DNA from: Lingula anatina
Lineage: Eukaryota > Brachiopoda > Lingulata > Lingulida > Lingulidae
Length of the DNA stretch: 64,000 bases
Direction: 5' to 3'
Assembly (NCBI RefSeq): GCF_001039355.2
Contig: NW_019775225.1
Span: 107,477 to 171,476 of the forward strand
The translations under genes and the position numbers were made by a program. This document shows, one piece after another, positions 47,760 to 59,322 of this stretch. Within the stretch, counting starts at the first letter, position 1. Every line of letters starts with the position of its first letter. The notes under the pieces were generated by a model. It did not search any database, had not been told where the DNA came from, and worked only from the letters and a program-made list of their open reading frames with translations.

Positions 47760-48690
47760 GTTAACCAAAGTCTCGCTTGGCAATGGTACGGGTACCAAGT
47801 ATCACCCCAAACTCATCATGTATTGGACAAGCCTCTTTCTGGTAAACCATTAACCGACGCAAGAGATGTTTGGTTCGATTATGCCACCAGAGCAAGTTCA
47901 TGTCGGCCAAACAACTGAGGGATATCTGGCCTGGATTAGGAAGAGCTCGAATCAGTAGACAAACATTCAACAGGTATCTTTTAGAAGCTGAACTTCCATC
48001 TCGTCAAAAGCCACCGTCGACCAACAGACACAAGCAGATAAGATTGGCATGAGCCAGATACCAAGAAAGATGTAATCTCAGGACTGGGCGAAAGGTCCTG
48101 GGGACTGAGGAGATCAGATTCACTTTGATGTATGCAGATGGTCGACTAGGCGTCTGGAGAGGTCCAAACCAAGCGTTTCAGGAGCATTGTGTTCTTCATC
48201 GTGTTCAGGGTGGCGAAGTATCCGTCATAGTATGGTGCGGTTTCTCATATGATGAAAAAAATGCCACTGTGCGTCATTCAAGGGAGGAACACTGGTCAAC
48301 AATACAGAGACGAATAACATACAAGCGCATATAATCACACATTCAAGCGAATTCAGGGAGAAAATTCATTTTGGTGCAGGCCAATGCGCCCATCCAGAAA
48401 GCACTGTCCGAACAAGACCCGCTGCTACAGCACGGTATCCCAAATTTAGATTGACCTGCATATTCGCCAATGTAATCGAACATGCTTAGGATATGATTGA
48501 CAGGGCAGTAAATGAGAGACAATCACCAGTTAGAAACATTAGAGAGGTCCAGCAGGCAGCAACTGAAGAATGAAACCAGCTCCTAAAGCAAGATTAATAG
48601 AATTTGGAAGAAAGTTGCAGAAGACAATGTGTAGCTGTTGTTCAAAACCAGGGAAGGCACACCCGATATTTATTGCGTAATCATCATCAA
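47760..48690 (+). mobile_element. Decayed Tc1-like transposase (second type)
   Basis: Plus strand, three frames: MSAKQLRDIWPGLGRARISR (DNA-binding region), FTLMYADGRLGVWRGPNQAF (catalytic core around the second Asp), then a frameshifted DWPAYSP region near 48450. Typical of Tc1-like transposases (IS630/Tc1 DDE fold) but broken by stops and shifts; inactive. It lies in the presumed first intron of SCP-J. The same insertion is present upstream of SCP-K. Confidence 0.8.
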
Positions 48691-49399
48691 TCATCTATCA
48701 TTTGCAGTCTTCTTTTATTAAAAATAATTCTAAGTTGATCGAACTTTTTTTCATAATAAGCTGTTAAATCAGCACGTACTTCTTGCTGTGTGAGCATACT
48801 TTTTTGACACATAGTTTGGTACATTTTAGTTGCGTTTGGTTAATAAAGTTAATTTGGATATTACAATAAGCTATGTGGTGTATATATTCTTTAACAGAAA
48901 TATTTAACTTGAATAAGTTCTTTATAAAATATGAAAAAATATGCATTATCCCACTGACAAATGAAATAATGACCATGATAGAAGAAACTTTTGAAAAAAT
49001 CGAGGTGTTGCTTAACTTATGAGGATCAGTGTATATAGGACAAACTGGAGACATTCTCCAACATAGAAAGCCCGTTCACAGACAACAAATAAGACAACCT
49101 TAATATCAGTGCACGGCTGTGAGTGGGCACATTACGGAATGACCCATGAACAAAAACAAGGACTTTGCGGTATTCCCATTTTATAAATTCACTAGGGAAA
49201 CAACCCAAACAGAAAGGGAAATTTAAAAAAAAGTTTGAACCTACATTAAACAGGTTATAGCAGATCATAAAGCATTGGTAAAAGCAATAATCAAATACCC
49301 ATTGTCAGAGACACCATATTGAGTCTTTATGGCATCACTTAGCAACTTAGCAACCAAAATAAACAAGTTCAATATATATAAGCAAGTTCAATATATATT

Positions 49400-49443
<44 letters not shown>

Positions 49444-49900
49444 AACAGTCAACATCGTTAACATCACTTCCTCACATTTGCAGCTGGACTTATTTTTCCT
49501 TGTGTAAGCTGACCTGAATAACATGAAATAACAAGAATAACAAGAAAATTCACTATTATGACGGTGTTTTGATGTGGCTGGATCAACGTTGATCCAATGC
49601 CACTATGCTTGCTGGGAACAGAAAACATCACTGCATTTATAAAAAAAAAACACGATATGAAAGGAAAACAACAACATAACATCAATGAAAGCATAATGGC
49701 GCACTAAATCAAAATAAAATCAAAACATACCAGAGTACTATAGTAGAATACAACATACCTTAACAGATAACAACATACTAAAACAGAAACCATGACAACA
49801 CACTATGATGTAACTATGCAGCTTAGAGAATTAATAAATTACGGTAGACTTTACGCTAATTTTAAATATTGTGCCGCGCTAAAATGCCTCACCACCTTAC
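48691..49900. other. Stretch between Tc1-like remnant and CEF-type leader
   Basis: Contains (AT)n at 49391-49441. About 48700-49890 is duplicated at 61310-62820. No gene is supported; a hydrophobic minus-strand frame near 49500-49690 (TVIIVNFLVILVI) is too short and isolated to call. Confidence 0.5.
49391..49441. repeat. (AT)n microsatellite
   Basis: About 22 TA dinucleotides; counterparts at 62051-62075 and 62351-62394. Confidence 0.95.
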
Positions 49901-50010
49901 CTTGACAGTTGCAATTGATGCAATGATTGGGTCAGCAGTAAGCTGCACGATTTGTTGTGCAACCAGCCAATCAGATTTAGTTATTCTAATTAGAAGATTG
50001 TTGGGATGTA
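49901..50010 (-). promoter_or_regulatory. CEF-type leader/promoter block without CEF coding exons
   Basis: Minus strand CTGATTGGCTGGTTGC then a leader ending CAACTGTCAAG and GTAAGG (exon end 49901). The next coding exons downstream on this strand are those of SCP-J. Confidence 0.5.
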
Positions 50011-50120
50011 TGTTGCAAATGATATACAGAGGGAGAAAATAGATTGCACAATCTGTGTGAATAGTGCGATATGAAGTTGTGGACCTGTTTATAAAAAAGT
50101 GATCCGCAGTATTTATTACG

Positions 50121-51020
50121 TGAACTAGTCTTGGGATTTCTTTCACGTATTCCATATCGGTAGCAGTAAAAATGACAACATAAAATAGTACAAAAGAACA
50201 TATCCTAACAGAAAACATCTCCGCATATATAACAGAAAACATGGCAACACACTATGATACGAACACGGCATATCATTGAAGAAGGCATAATGAAACAAAA
50301 TGAAATTAAAACATGCCAGAGTACTATGGCAGATGACAACATACCACAGCAGATAACATAACAACATACTATGCTGTTACCATAGCGCCTATAGAATTAA
50401 ATAACGGTAGGTTTTACGCTAAGTTTAAATAAAATGCTACACTAAAATACATCAACACCTTACCTTGACAGTTACAAATGAAGCAATGATTCAGTCGGCA
50501 GTAAGTTGCACGATTAGTGGGCAACCAGCCAATCAGATTTAGTTATTCTGTTGGAATGTGTGTTGCAAATAATATACAGAGGGTGACAAAAGTATTTCAC
50601 CATCTGTGTAAATAGTGCGATGTGACGTTGAGGACCCGTTCAAAAAAAAAAAAGTGATCCGCAGTATTTATTGTTCTTTTAACCAGTGGTTATTCTTCTT
50701 CCATATGCATTATATAAGGTTTCATTGAAAGTGTAACGCCCTTCTGGCTGTCAAGTTTCTACCATGGTGAATGTGCGGGAGTTCACAAGTAAAGGAAAAA
50801 AGGAATGGTATCTCTGAGGGAGGATGGTATAGATTTTCTTCAGAGAGGCCAGACAGTATGTAACGTTTACAGAAGGATGGAGGACCATAAGTCAAAATGA
50901 AGTAGCCGTCCGTAGATGACTGTATTTTATCCTGTCAAGTCGCAGGAGATCGTGTAGCCAATTAGCTTTGCAGCGATCGCTAAAATTGTGGATTGAGGTT
51001 AGCAAAATAACTATTCAAGA
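50121..51020. repeat. Copy of 38448-39350 (CEF leader plus Tc1-like element 5' part)
   Basis: Includes another CEF-type leader donor (exon end 50464) and the TIR TACAGAGGGTGACAAAAGTA at about 50575. Ends at a C17 run and a gap-containing insert. Confidence 0.85.
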
Positions 51021-51022
51021 AA

Positions 51023-51489
51023 GCCCCCCCCCCCCCCGCAAGAAAACGCAGTAGATACTNNNNNNNNNNNNNNNNNNNNNNNNNNNNNNNNNNNNNNNNN
51101 NNNNNNNNNNNNNNNNNNNNNNNNNNNNNNNNNNNNNNNNNNNNNNNNNNNNNNNNNNNNNNNNNNNNNNNNNNNNNNNNNNNNNNNNNNNNNNNNNNNN
51201 NNNNNNNNNNNNNNNNNNNNNNNNNNNNTACTCCAGCGCAGTAGATACTGCAATCATGCTGCAAACATGCTTCAAATCTGCTTCGATGTGGGAGCTAATT
51301 AGCATATTTGAAACATGCTTCTATCATGCTGCTAATCTACTGCATTAATGCTCCTCTCTGTACAAACCTATGTACTTTTTGGAGTAGAATTGCAGTAGGC
51401 TATGCTGCATTTCTACTGCAAATATGACCCACACCACTACTGCGTTAATGCTTTTTTGCTACTTCGATACTACTGCATTTTTGTGCGGG
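51023..51489. mobile_element. MITE-like insertion with CCCGCA / TGCGGG ends, partly in gap
   Basis: Left: C-run, CCCCGCAAGAAAACGCAGTA; right: TACTGCATTTTTGTGCGGG. These are inverted repeats. The interior, outside the N run 51060-51228, is made of degenerate TGCT/TGCAG motifs. The homologous site at about 39350 lacks the insertion (GAAAGGCCCATGCTAAA), which defines its borders. Confidence 0.65.
51060..51228. other. Assembly gap (169 N)
   Basis: Run of N inside the MITE-like insertion, next to a poly-C tract that probably hindered sequencing. Confidence 1.
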
Positions 51490-51720
51490 TGGATGCTAAA
51501 GAAATTCAAACCAGGGTTGCCAGAGGAAACCCCTTATCATCTTAGTAACAGATGAAGAAGAGTGGTAAGGCTTGCAACAACCGCATTATGGACTGGACCA
51601 TTACATATTTTATGGAGTGGACAGGTGAAAGTATGGAGAACATCATTCGTTTCGTATCTGCCAGAGGATATGCATTTCCTAGCTAGGCAGTCCACTACAA
51701 TAATTGAAAAAAGTAACCGT
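51490..51720 (+). mobile_element. Rest of the duplicated Tc1-like element
   Basis: TTCAAACCAGGGTTGCCAGA onward matches 39368-39600 with small deletions; the 3' TIR is absent. Confidence 0.7.
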
Positions 51721-52124
51721 ATCAATAAAAAGACCTGAATGTCATCAGGGCATTGTGCATGTACTTAAGACAAAGAGTGCAGACAAGATCTTCACTGGGA
51801 GCAACGTATAGTATGCAAAGAACAAGACTACAAACGCCCATCCTTCAGGTACATGAAGTTCTTGATATAATATTATTGCGCTCCTCATATTTCTTCCCTG
51901 CCTTTGAACTTTAAACATATATTAATAAAGGAAAGGTTTTAAAATATTCTGTGGTAATTCACATACATTCATACCGTACTCGGATTACGAATGTGTACAT
52001 TTACACCGTGGACCATTTGAAGATTACACTGCGATTAATGCGGTGGAAAATACAATAGAGAGAGTGTATAATGATAGGGTCGCTAAACGATTGTTGACGG
52101 CATATAGNTTATTCCGACCACTGT

Positions 52125-52465
52125 ATGTATTTTTTTCTTTTTAAAGAGAATTTTGAATGCAATGCTTTTTATCAGAAGCTGAGTGTCTACTATCACTACC
52201 AGCATTTATATCTTCAGTCAGATGTGTGGTGTAAACATCATTCACTCTGTCTTTCATGTAATCATGAAACAAAAAGAAAAAATGCATCTGTTGGCCAACA
52301 TAACGGCAGCATAATAATATTCAGATTATTTATGTCAAATTCATCCAAACTGATTGCCGCCATGTTGGTCTTTTCCATAATTCAGCGTGGATGTTCTCAC
52401 AACTAGTTTTCCTGTTCTACTGGTCCATTGCAGTACGAATGTAGTCATTTCTGGACAGCTGCTCA
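52125..52465 (-). pseudogene. Decayed CEF-type EF-hand exon
   Basis: Minus strand resembles the 41.2 kb and 63.6 kb fragments (AATGATGTTTACACCACACA, GAAAATTAG-like lesions) with stops and a deletion of the RHSAS segment. An N at 52108 lies just downstream. Confidence 0.5.
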
Positions 52466-54297
52466 CGTGATAATTTTTACGCACTTAAATGAAGTTTTTA
52501 TATAACGGCAATGCTGTAATCGACTTACATATTTAGAGAATGTTAACTGTTTTAAGATATTTATTAATATCTTCAGACTGTCACAGAGACCCACTCACAG
52601 AAGTGAAAGAAAAACCTACTCAGCCAGCAAAATAATTCCCGTAAGTGTTCAGACGTTATAATTTTCAGTTACGTTTGCGATTAAAACTGATTAAATACTG
52701 TGGAAATGTTTACATTTGTCGTGTCTGTATACACAAATTTTTTATTATTGCAATGCATTGTTATTGCATTGCATTGTATGTCACCCACAACAATGGCAAT
52801 TTTGCATCAATACTGAGCATAAATCTTCCTTGCTTGGAGTCCAATTTCGTAACACTTTTGTTATTAGAAAACCGTATCAGAAGTTTACTGCAATAAACAC
52901 TGCCTAAAACGGTGAATAAGCATTAATATATCACCGTGCTTAACGATTGTGGATCTTAGTTATTCTTAGTGGATTAGAGTAGAAGCACTTAATTGCACTT
53001 TGGATTGTACTGCACCCCTTGCCTGGGCATGCACATTTTTAAAAAAGTTTATATAAGTGTACGTGATTCTTTTTTTTCCAAATCACCGTTACCCGGAATA
53101 GGTGTGGACTGCCGGTATATGGAAAATTCAGCTCATGTTACCGCAATGAGGAGTCAACAAATTATTTTAGTATGCCATATAAATTAATGACGCTAAAAGT
53201 ATAGCACGATAAACTTTTCCGCTCACATGTTCTGTAGCATATGTACCCTGTAGCCGTGCATGTTAGTCACATAACATACCCTGTATACACTGTAGCCCCT
53301 GGGTCAATAAAGGCAACGCTCTGACACTCACACACCTCGCGTTCAATGTCAAACAGGTAGATTCTGTGTAATGTATATGATATCACATGGTAAATGAAAA
53401 TATCAAAAGTTGTAGAATTTTGGTTGTATTTCCATGGAATCCAAAATACATCGTTATTCATTTGTGTTGGATCATTTAGTCTGTTAATACAATGTACGTC
53501 CATTTGAGTTGGATTTATATAATCAATTTCAGTAGAAATGTTAGAAATTATGCTCCCGGTCAGGTAACTTCATCACAGAATAAGTTATTCCCTTAATATT
53601 TTTAACGCTAACTGATCACTGTTAGTGGCTAGATCTAGTATCGGCAGATGTCGGTACAAAAGCAGAACAATATTTAGGAGCTTGATTACCACGTTTAAAT
53701 TGAAAAGACGAGTGATTTTTTCTTTTCTCAAGTTAATCCAATCCTTGTCATTTTAAAAAAGGAAGCCAAACCTAAAACCTATGCATTATACAGCATAAAT
53801 TTATATGGTAAACCAAAGCTCAATAGGACTGGACTTATAAATGTCTTGAAGGAAGTAACAAATTCTTGAAGATATTCTTAAAGCGATAAACATGCAGTGA
53901 CTTCGTCCTCAGCCAGAGTTGTACATATATAATCAAAATGATATATTGCCGGAGTTATCCAATCATTATTTCAGAAAAGAATTTTGTAAAATACCGAATA
54001 GATAATTTATAAACACCTTCATTAAGGAATGAATCATTATTTTGTCATTGAAACTATCACAGCAAATAACAATAAAAAAAAGTTTTACGGTTTTAGACTT
54101 GTCATAAAACTACATGTAAGTGTATATCGTATTTTACTGTACTGTCAGACAAACAGTGTGAATTTTAATCAGGCTTTTATTTCAAAGTATCACTGAGAAA
54201 AAAAATATTCGCAGATGCTTTCAAATTCGATTGTATTCTTTTTTACAGGATGCCAAAACAAATATAATTTACGGAAAATGATTTTGGCTCGTTTCTT
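52466..54297. other. Intergenic stretch before CEF-M
   Basis: 52640-52760 is homologous to the start of the 44.28 kb segment. No gene or RNA recognised in the rest. Confidence 0.45.
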
Positions 54298-56773
54298 TCA
54301 CATTTTTGTGTCGAATTCATCCAAACTGATCATGTCATCGCCATTTTTGTCTTTCTCCGTAAATTCACCATGGATGTCCTCAGATCTTGCGTTCCTGTTA
54401 AGGCTCATTGCAGCACGAATGTATTCCTTTCTGGAGAGCTGCTCATTACTGTAATAATACGGTTTATAATAAAAATATAATGTTCACTTATACTAAAGAT
54501 TGTGTCTTGAAGGCTTAAATTCACTTTCCATAAAACAGAATTATCCGAATATGACCAGAATAGTTAAATAGTGCGATTTATGTCCAAAATGAACGTTATA
54601 ATTCGTTTTGAAACTAGACATATTAAAGGATATTTTAACCATTTATTATCATCCAGATATTGTCAAAAAATGTATATAAGGCAGTAAATATGGACATTTT
54701 GGCGAAGGGTGACAATATACTTAAAAAATTATTGAAGAACCTCTTTTTGTGTAGGATTACCAAAAAACGAACCGTATACATCTGCTTTCATACAACTAAA
54801 TATACGCTCATTCATTATTTGAAACCAGAATGGGAATCCCCTTTTAAATGTATCATGTATTGTAATTGAACTTCACATAATTAACTCTATCGTCAGCATT
54901 GGCTCCTGTTCACTGTTCCTGTATCGGTGTTACTAAATCAGTGTTATCGGTGTATCAGTGTTTCTGAATACTACACTAGCGCCAATGCTGTAATCTACAC
55001 CTATATCACTTACCTGTCTGTATCAGTGTTACTGAATATTACACTAGCGTCAATGCTGTAATCCACACCTACATCACTTACCTGTCTGTATCAGTGTTAC
55101 TGAATACTACACTAGCGTCAATGCTGTAATCCACGTCTTCCCCCGCGGACCTCTTGTTTGCAATGTAGCAATTGCAGGTTCTCCTTGATAAAATATATTA
55201 ATTACGTATACACAGAATGTGGATTCCAAGCAAAGCATATAATTAACATCAACTAATTCTATACGACTAAAATTCTCCAGAAGTGGAATGTAAAACTGCA
55301 ATTGTTAGGACCTAAATTGTCCTAATAATCCACCCCTACATTTTGTAAACGTCCCATTAATGAGTCATCACTTTCACACCTATGTAAGCCCCTTTACACT
55401 GGACGGCGTCCTTTCTGCGTCCCTTCTGCGTTCAAAAATGTGGTCAGGACGCTCAACAGTCGCCAAAGCAATTAAATCGTGTCTCAGTGTAAAGGCGTCT
55501 GCGTCCCTTGTGCGTCCTTTGAACGACCGAATCTTGATTTTACCTGTAAAACTGCGAGCAACCTGCCTGCCTCCACTGTACGTCCCCTGTGCAACCCAAG
55601 GCATCCATTGCAATGTTTAAGCGACCATTGAGCATTCTTGCTGCGTTCTCTGTACCTTCATCGGCGATCAGTGGCGTCTATTCTACGATCATTCTGCATC
55701 CTGCTTGACCGATGAGCGTTGTTTGGGCGTCCTTCTCTATATTCTGACTCATATTTTTTCATCGGTTCTAACCAGGTCATCCAATAAAGAACATTTCCAG
55801 CACACAAAACAAATAAATGGGAATAAACGCTTTAAACTATAGTGATGCAAGGTCTGCATGGACTGATAATCAGCCAGATGCTCATTGTTTTCCTTATAAG
55901 AAGGATGGACAGGCGCCGAAAACGAGAAAGTATGACTGACACAACATAGAATGTTTGAATCCGTTTTCAAATGAAGCATTCAGCAAAAGGTTCTGACAAT
56001 TAATGCATCTTGTAAAAAAGGCAAAATATTTGTTTTATAATATCCTCAAAAAAAAAATGGATCGTTTCATGAATTTTAGGGGAAATACAATCGGAGACTG
56101 ATATGAGACCACTGTTGCCCTTAGAATTCCTGTCTTGTGAAAAATACCTCAGCACGGCCCCGTTTGAGAGTGAAAAAAAATAACGTTCTACGTGTCGAAC
56201 ACTGGACGATCTTTGAGTTTTCATTCTGTAACCAAAGCGATGCTTGTGCCTCCTTTCTACGACCGCGGCGATGCTTGTGCGTCCTCTCTGCGACCACGGC
56301 GATGCTTGTGCGTCCTCTCTGCGACCACGGCGATGCTTGTGCGTCCTTTCTGCGTCCATTGAGCGACCATCCTCCATCGCGTTCTCTCTGCGATTGTTTT
56401 GAACATGCTCAAAACTTCGCGGCGTCCATGGCGTCCTCGGCGATGCTTGAACGTTCTTTGTGCGACCTTGGCGATCACTGTGCGTTCTTTGAGCGTCCGA
56501 CGGCGTCCTGGCCAGTTTCATGGTCGCATAAAGGACGCAAAAAGGACGCCGTCCAGTGTAAAGGGGGTTTAAGGACGCAAGGATGTACAGATGGCAAGGA
56601 ATCGGATACTTATTCAAATAAGATTAACAATGGATGTTTATAGCACGGAAAGAAACCAGAAAATTGTCCGTTCAAATATCAATTTCAAAAAAAAAAAAAA
56701 AAAAAAAATGAAACTATACCCTCCGGTATTTCCCCAAACTATACTATTGGAACAATATAATTTTATTTTAATT

Positions 56774-56808
<35 letters not shown>

Positions 56809-57609
56809 TTTGGTGGGGAGGAAGGTTACAAAAATAATTAAGATAATTTGGTGACAATTTGACTGTGCAGTATGCCAATTCTTCTGACGTCTTTTCTTTT
56901 GAGCAACAAATATAATTAGCTATGGAGCTCAATAACAAATTTGAAATATTGAAATCATCACTTTGACAGAAGATGTTCAAACAACAACATAACGTTTTAT
57001 ATTTAATTCCAAAATTTGTTTATTATGCTTACAATTAAAACACATTATGAGTTGAAATAATACTTCTGTCTTACCCCATAAATCCGGAAACTGTCACTTT
57101 CGAGCAACCAGATTTGCATCCTCCTTCACAGTTGCACATATGGGAATCACAGCTTCCTACTCCACAATGCCAATATGACTGAAGCCAAAGAAGAAATCAT
57201 TTACCCGGCATTCTCTTATCCAAGGAAGTATTTAGAAAATTTAATTTAAAGAAATGGTCTTGACTTCGAATTACTATAACAATCCCAGTATTAATGTGCA
57301 TATGATAAGGTTTAAAATATACATGTAGATCTACGCCCTTTAACTATCGTTCCTGATGTCCAAAGACGATGTGTTATTTTCGTGGGTATCTTTCATGATT
57401 TTCTAGGTAGTAAAAGTGTGGTTTTTATTTATGTTAACTCCAGCATAAGCGTGCATGACTATTGTCACAGTCTCTTAATAAATACAACTTACATGACTAC
57501 AGTCTCCGCAATAACCACGTACAACCGGACGGCAGCAGACAGCATCTGCTGTTCTTATAACGACACACAAACACGCAGTAACTAGGATTGTCCCGAATCC
57601 AATAGACAT
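54298..57609 (-). CDS. CEF-M: secreted Cys-rich protein with EF-hand pair, paralog of CEF-L
   Basis: Exons complement(57493..57609), (57075..57178), (55082..55183) and (54298..54448): lengths 117, 104, 102 and 151 nt, identical to CEF-L; 157 aa. Signal MSIGFGTILVTACLCVVI, then AVCCRPVVRGYCGDCSH. Exon 2 SYWHCGVGSCDSHMCNCEGG keeps the Cys spacing; exon 3 starts with a CNC motif like CEF-L. The first EF loop DTDSNEQLSRKE is split by the intron; the second is DKNGDDMISLDE; the C-terminus DTKM is the same. Intron 2 (about 1.9 kb) contains the 55.39-56.57 kb foldback element and a TTTA microsatellite. A CEF-type leader lies at 58.03 kb. Conservation of frame and splice sites in two copies argues that it is functional. 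Family not recognised. Confidence 0.82.
54947..55150. repeat. 68-bp tandem repeat covering the CEF-M exon 3 3' end and donor
   Basis: About 2.6-3 copies of the same 68-bp unit as in CEF-L (starts 54947, 55015, 55083), each with the GTAAGTG donor. Confidence 0.85.
55389..56567. mobile_element. Foldback-like element with 40-bp TIRs and CGTCC-motif interior
   Basis: The left end CCCCTTTACACTGGACGGCG then TCCTTTCTGCGTCC (55389-55430) is the inverse of the right end (56525-56567). The interior includes many GCGTCC and GCGACC motifs and a 31-bp tandem repeat (GCGATGCTTGTGCGTCC..., about 56238-56360). GC content is visibly above the surroundings. Open frames inside (56000-56617, 56137-56643) are low-complexity and not convincing genes. 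It lies in CEF-M intron 2. Confidence 0.75.
56762..56812. repeat. (TTTA)n microsatellite
   Basis: About twelve TTTA units; preceded by a poly-A tract at 56690-56708. Confidence 0.95.
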
Positions 57610-58033
57610 TTTCTAAAATAAACACATTTATATTGGTAAAGTAATTTATATAAAAGCCACTGTCTCAAGTAGGGGTTTGAACGTGTACACGTCTTGGAAT
57701 TTCCTTGACGTATACCGTACCGTAGCAGAAAACATGACAGCATAGAATAGTAGATTACAATATACCCTAACAAAAAACGTCCCACACATAACATACAAGA
57801 AAATATGACAGCATACTATAACGGAAAACATAGCCGTGACAAAAATACGACAGCATGCTAGAAAGGAAACATACGACACAAAAACATATCAACGTTCTAT
57901 AGTAGACACGACACATTATATAATAGATAACATATGGCAGCACATTTATGATACCGCATAGAAAAGTAAATAACGGTAGATATAACGCCAACTTTAAGTA
58001 ACGTGCTACACTAGAAAGACCTCAACACCTTAC

Positions 58034-58140
58034 CTTGACAGTTTATCTGATGTAATGATTCAGTCAGCAGTAAGTGACACGTTTACTGGGGTAGCCAGCC
58101 AATTGGATTTAGTTATTCTAATTATAAGATAGTTGGAACG
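58034..58140 (-). promoter_or_regulatory. CEF-type leader exon and promoter block (CEF-M)
   Basis: Leader ends AACTGTCAAG then GTAAGG (exon end 58034); upstream CCAATTGGCTGGCTAC is a variant of the conserved block. A degenerate Tc1 TIR (TACAGGGGATGACAAAGGTA) follows at about 58158. Confidence 0.55.
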
Positions 58141-58539
58141 TGTGTTGCATATAATATACAGGGGATGACAAAGGTATTGCAATATCTGTGTGAATAGGGC
58201 GCTATGTGACGGGGGGAACCAGTTCGTAAAAAAAGTGATTCGCAGTTTATTGTTTATTTAACCGGTGACTAATTTTCATCAGTGTGCACCATTAGGGCAT
58301 CCTGGACGTACTTCATTAAGACAAAGAGTGCAGACACTATCTTCATTGGGAGATATGCATAGTATATAAAGAACAAGACTATAAACATCCACCCTTCAGG
58401 AACATGTTGTTTTTTTTATATGTGATTGCACTCCTTATATTTCTAAATTTCACTGGAATTTAACTTAAAACATAAAGGAAGGATTGTAATATATTCTGCA
58501 GTAATTTACAGACATCCGCTTTTTTCTTTTAAGCAGCAT

Positions 58540-58915
58540 TTTAAATGCAATGCTTTTTATCACTGCACCACCGTCGCCTTTATGCCGGTGATAGAAGCTG
58601 GGTGTCTACTAATACCAGCATTTCAATCTTTAGTCAGATGTATGATGTAAACATCATTCAGTCTCTCGTTAACATTATCATGATACAGAAAGAAGAAAAA
58701 AATCATGCATTTCTTGGCCAACATAACGGCAAAATATCACTATTCATTTAGGATGTCTTCGTATTTTTATTATTTTTGTGTCAAATTCATCCAAAATTAT
58801 CGTCGCCAAGTTTGTCTTTCTCCATAAGCCAGCGTAGATGTTCTCATATCTATAGTATTCCTGTTCAGGTACATTGCAGTACGAATGTATTCTTTTCTTG
58901 ATGACGGCTCACGTC
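58540..58915 (-). pseudogene. Decayed CEF-type EF-hand exon
   Basis: Minus strand encodes RLNDVYIIHLTKD, stop, NAGISRHPASITGIKAT. The exon-4-like part (58915-58760) is frameshifted. Confidence 0.55.
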
Positions 58916-59322
58916 ATATTTATTAATCCTCATTTAAAATCTTACTAATGTGTAAAAATTGTTGGTACTGCAGGTATCATCATACATATGACTAAAGGTT
59001 TTTGTGAAAATACAATACATAAAAATAAACCGCATGAAAACATAGACAAAGGGAAATAAAATACTTAGTTTGGACCAGCACAGAGTTTGAAAGACCAACA
59101 TATTTCCTGAAGTGAGGGTCCTCCGCGCCTTCAGCATTACCAAAGATTTCACCACTTTTTTCTTTTATTAAAAAATCATGGAAAGGTTTTAGCTAAGATA
59201 ACTTTTCGAAAAATTTATTCAATCTTTGTGGTAAAACAAAAGACGTATGTTGCACTCTGATTATAATTTATTATTTTTATTTAAGGGACATCGTCACCTG
59301 GGAAGTATATTGTTACATGGCG

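Noticed and set aside
55380-55620. Open frames on both strands at 55360-55620
   Set aside because: They overlap the left terminal repeat of the foldback element and have no domain.
56000-56643. Arg/Ser-rich 205- and 168-codon frames
   Set aside because: They arise from the GC-rich repeated motifs of the foldback element; both strands are open for that reason.
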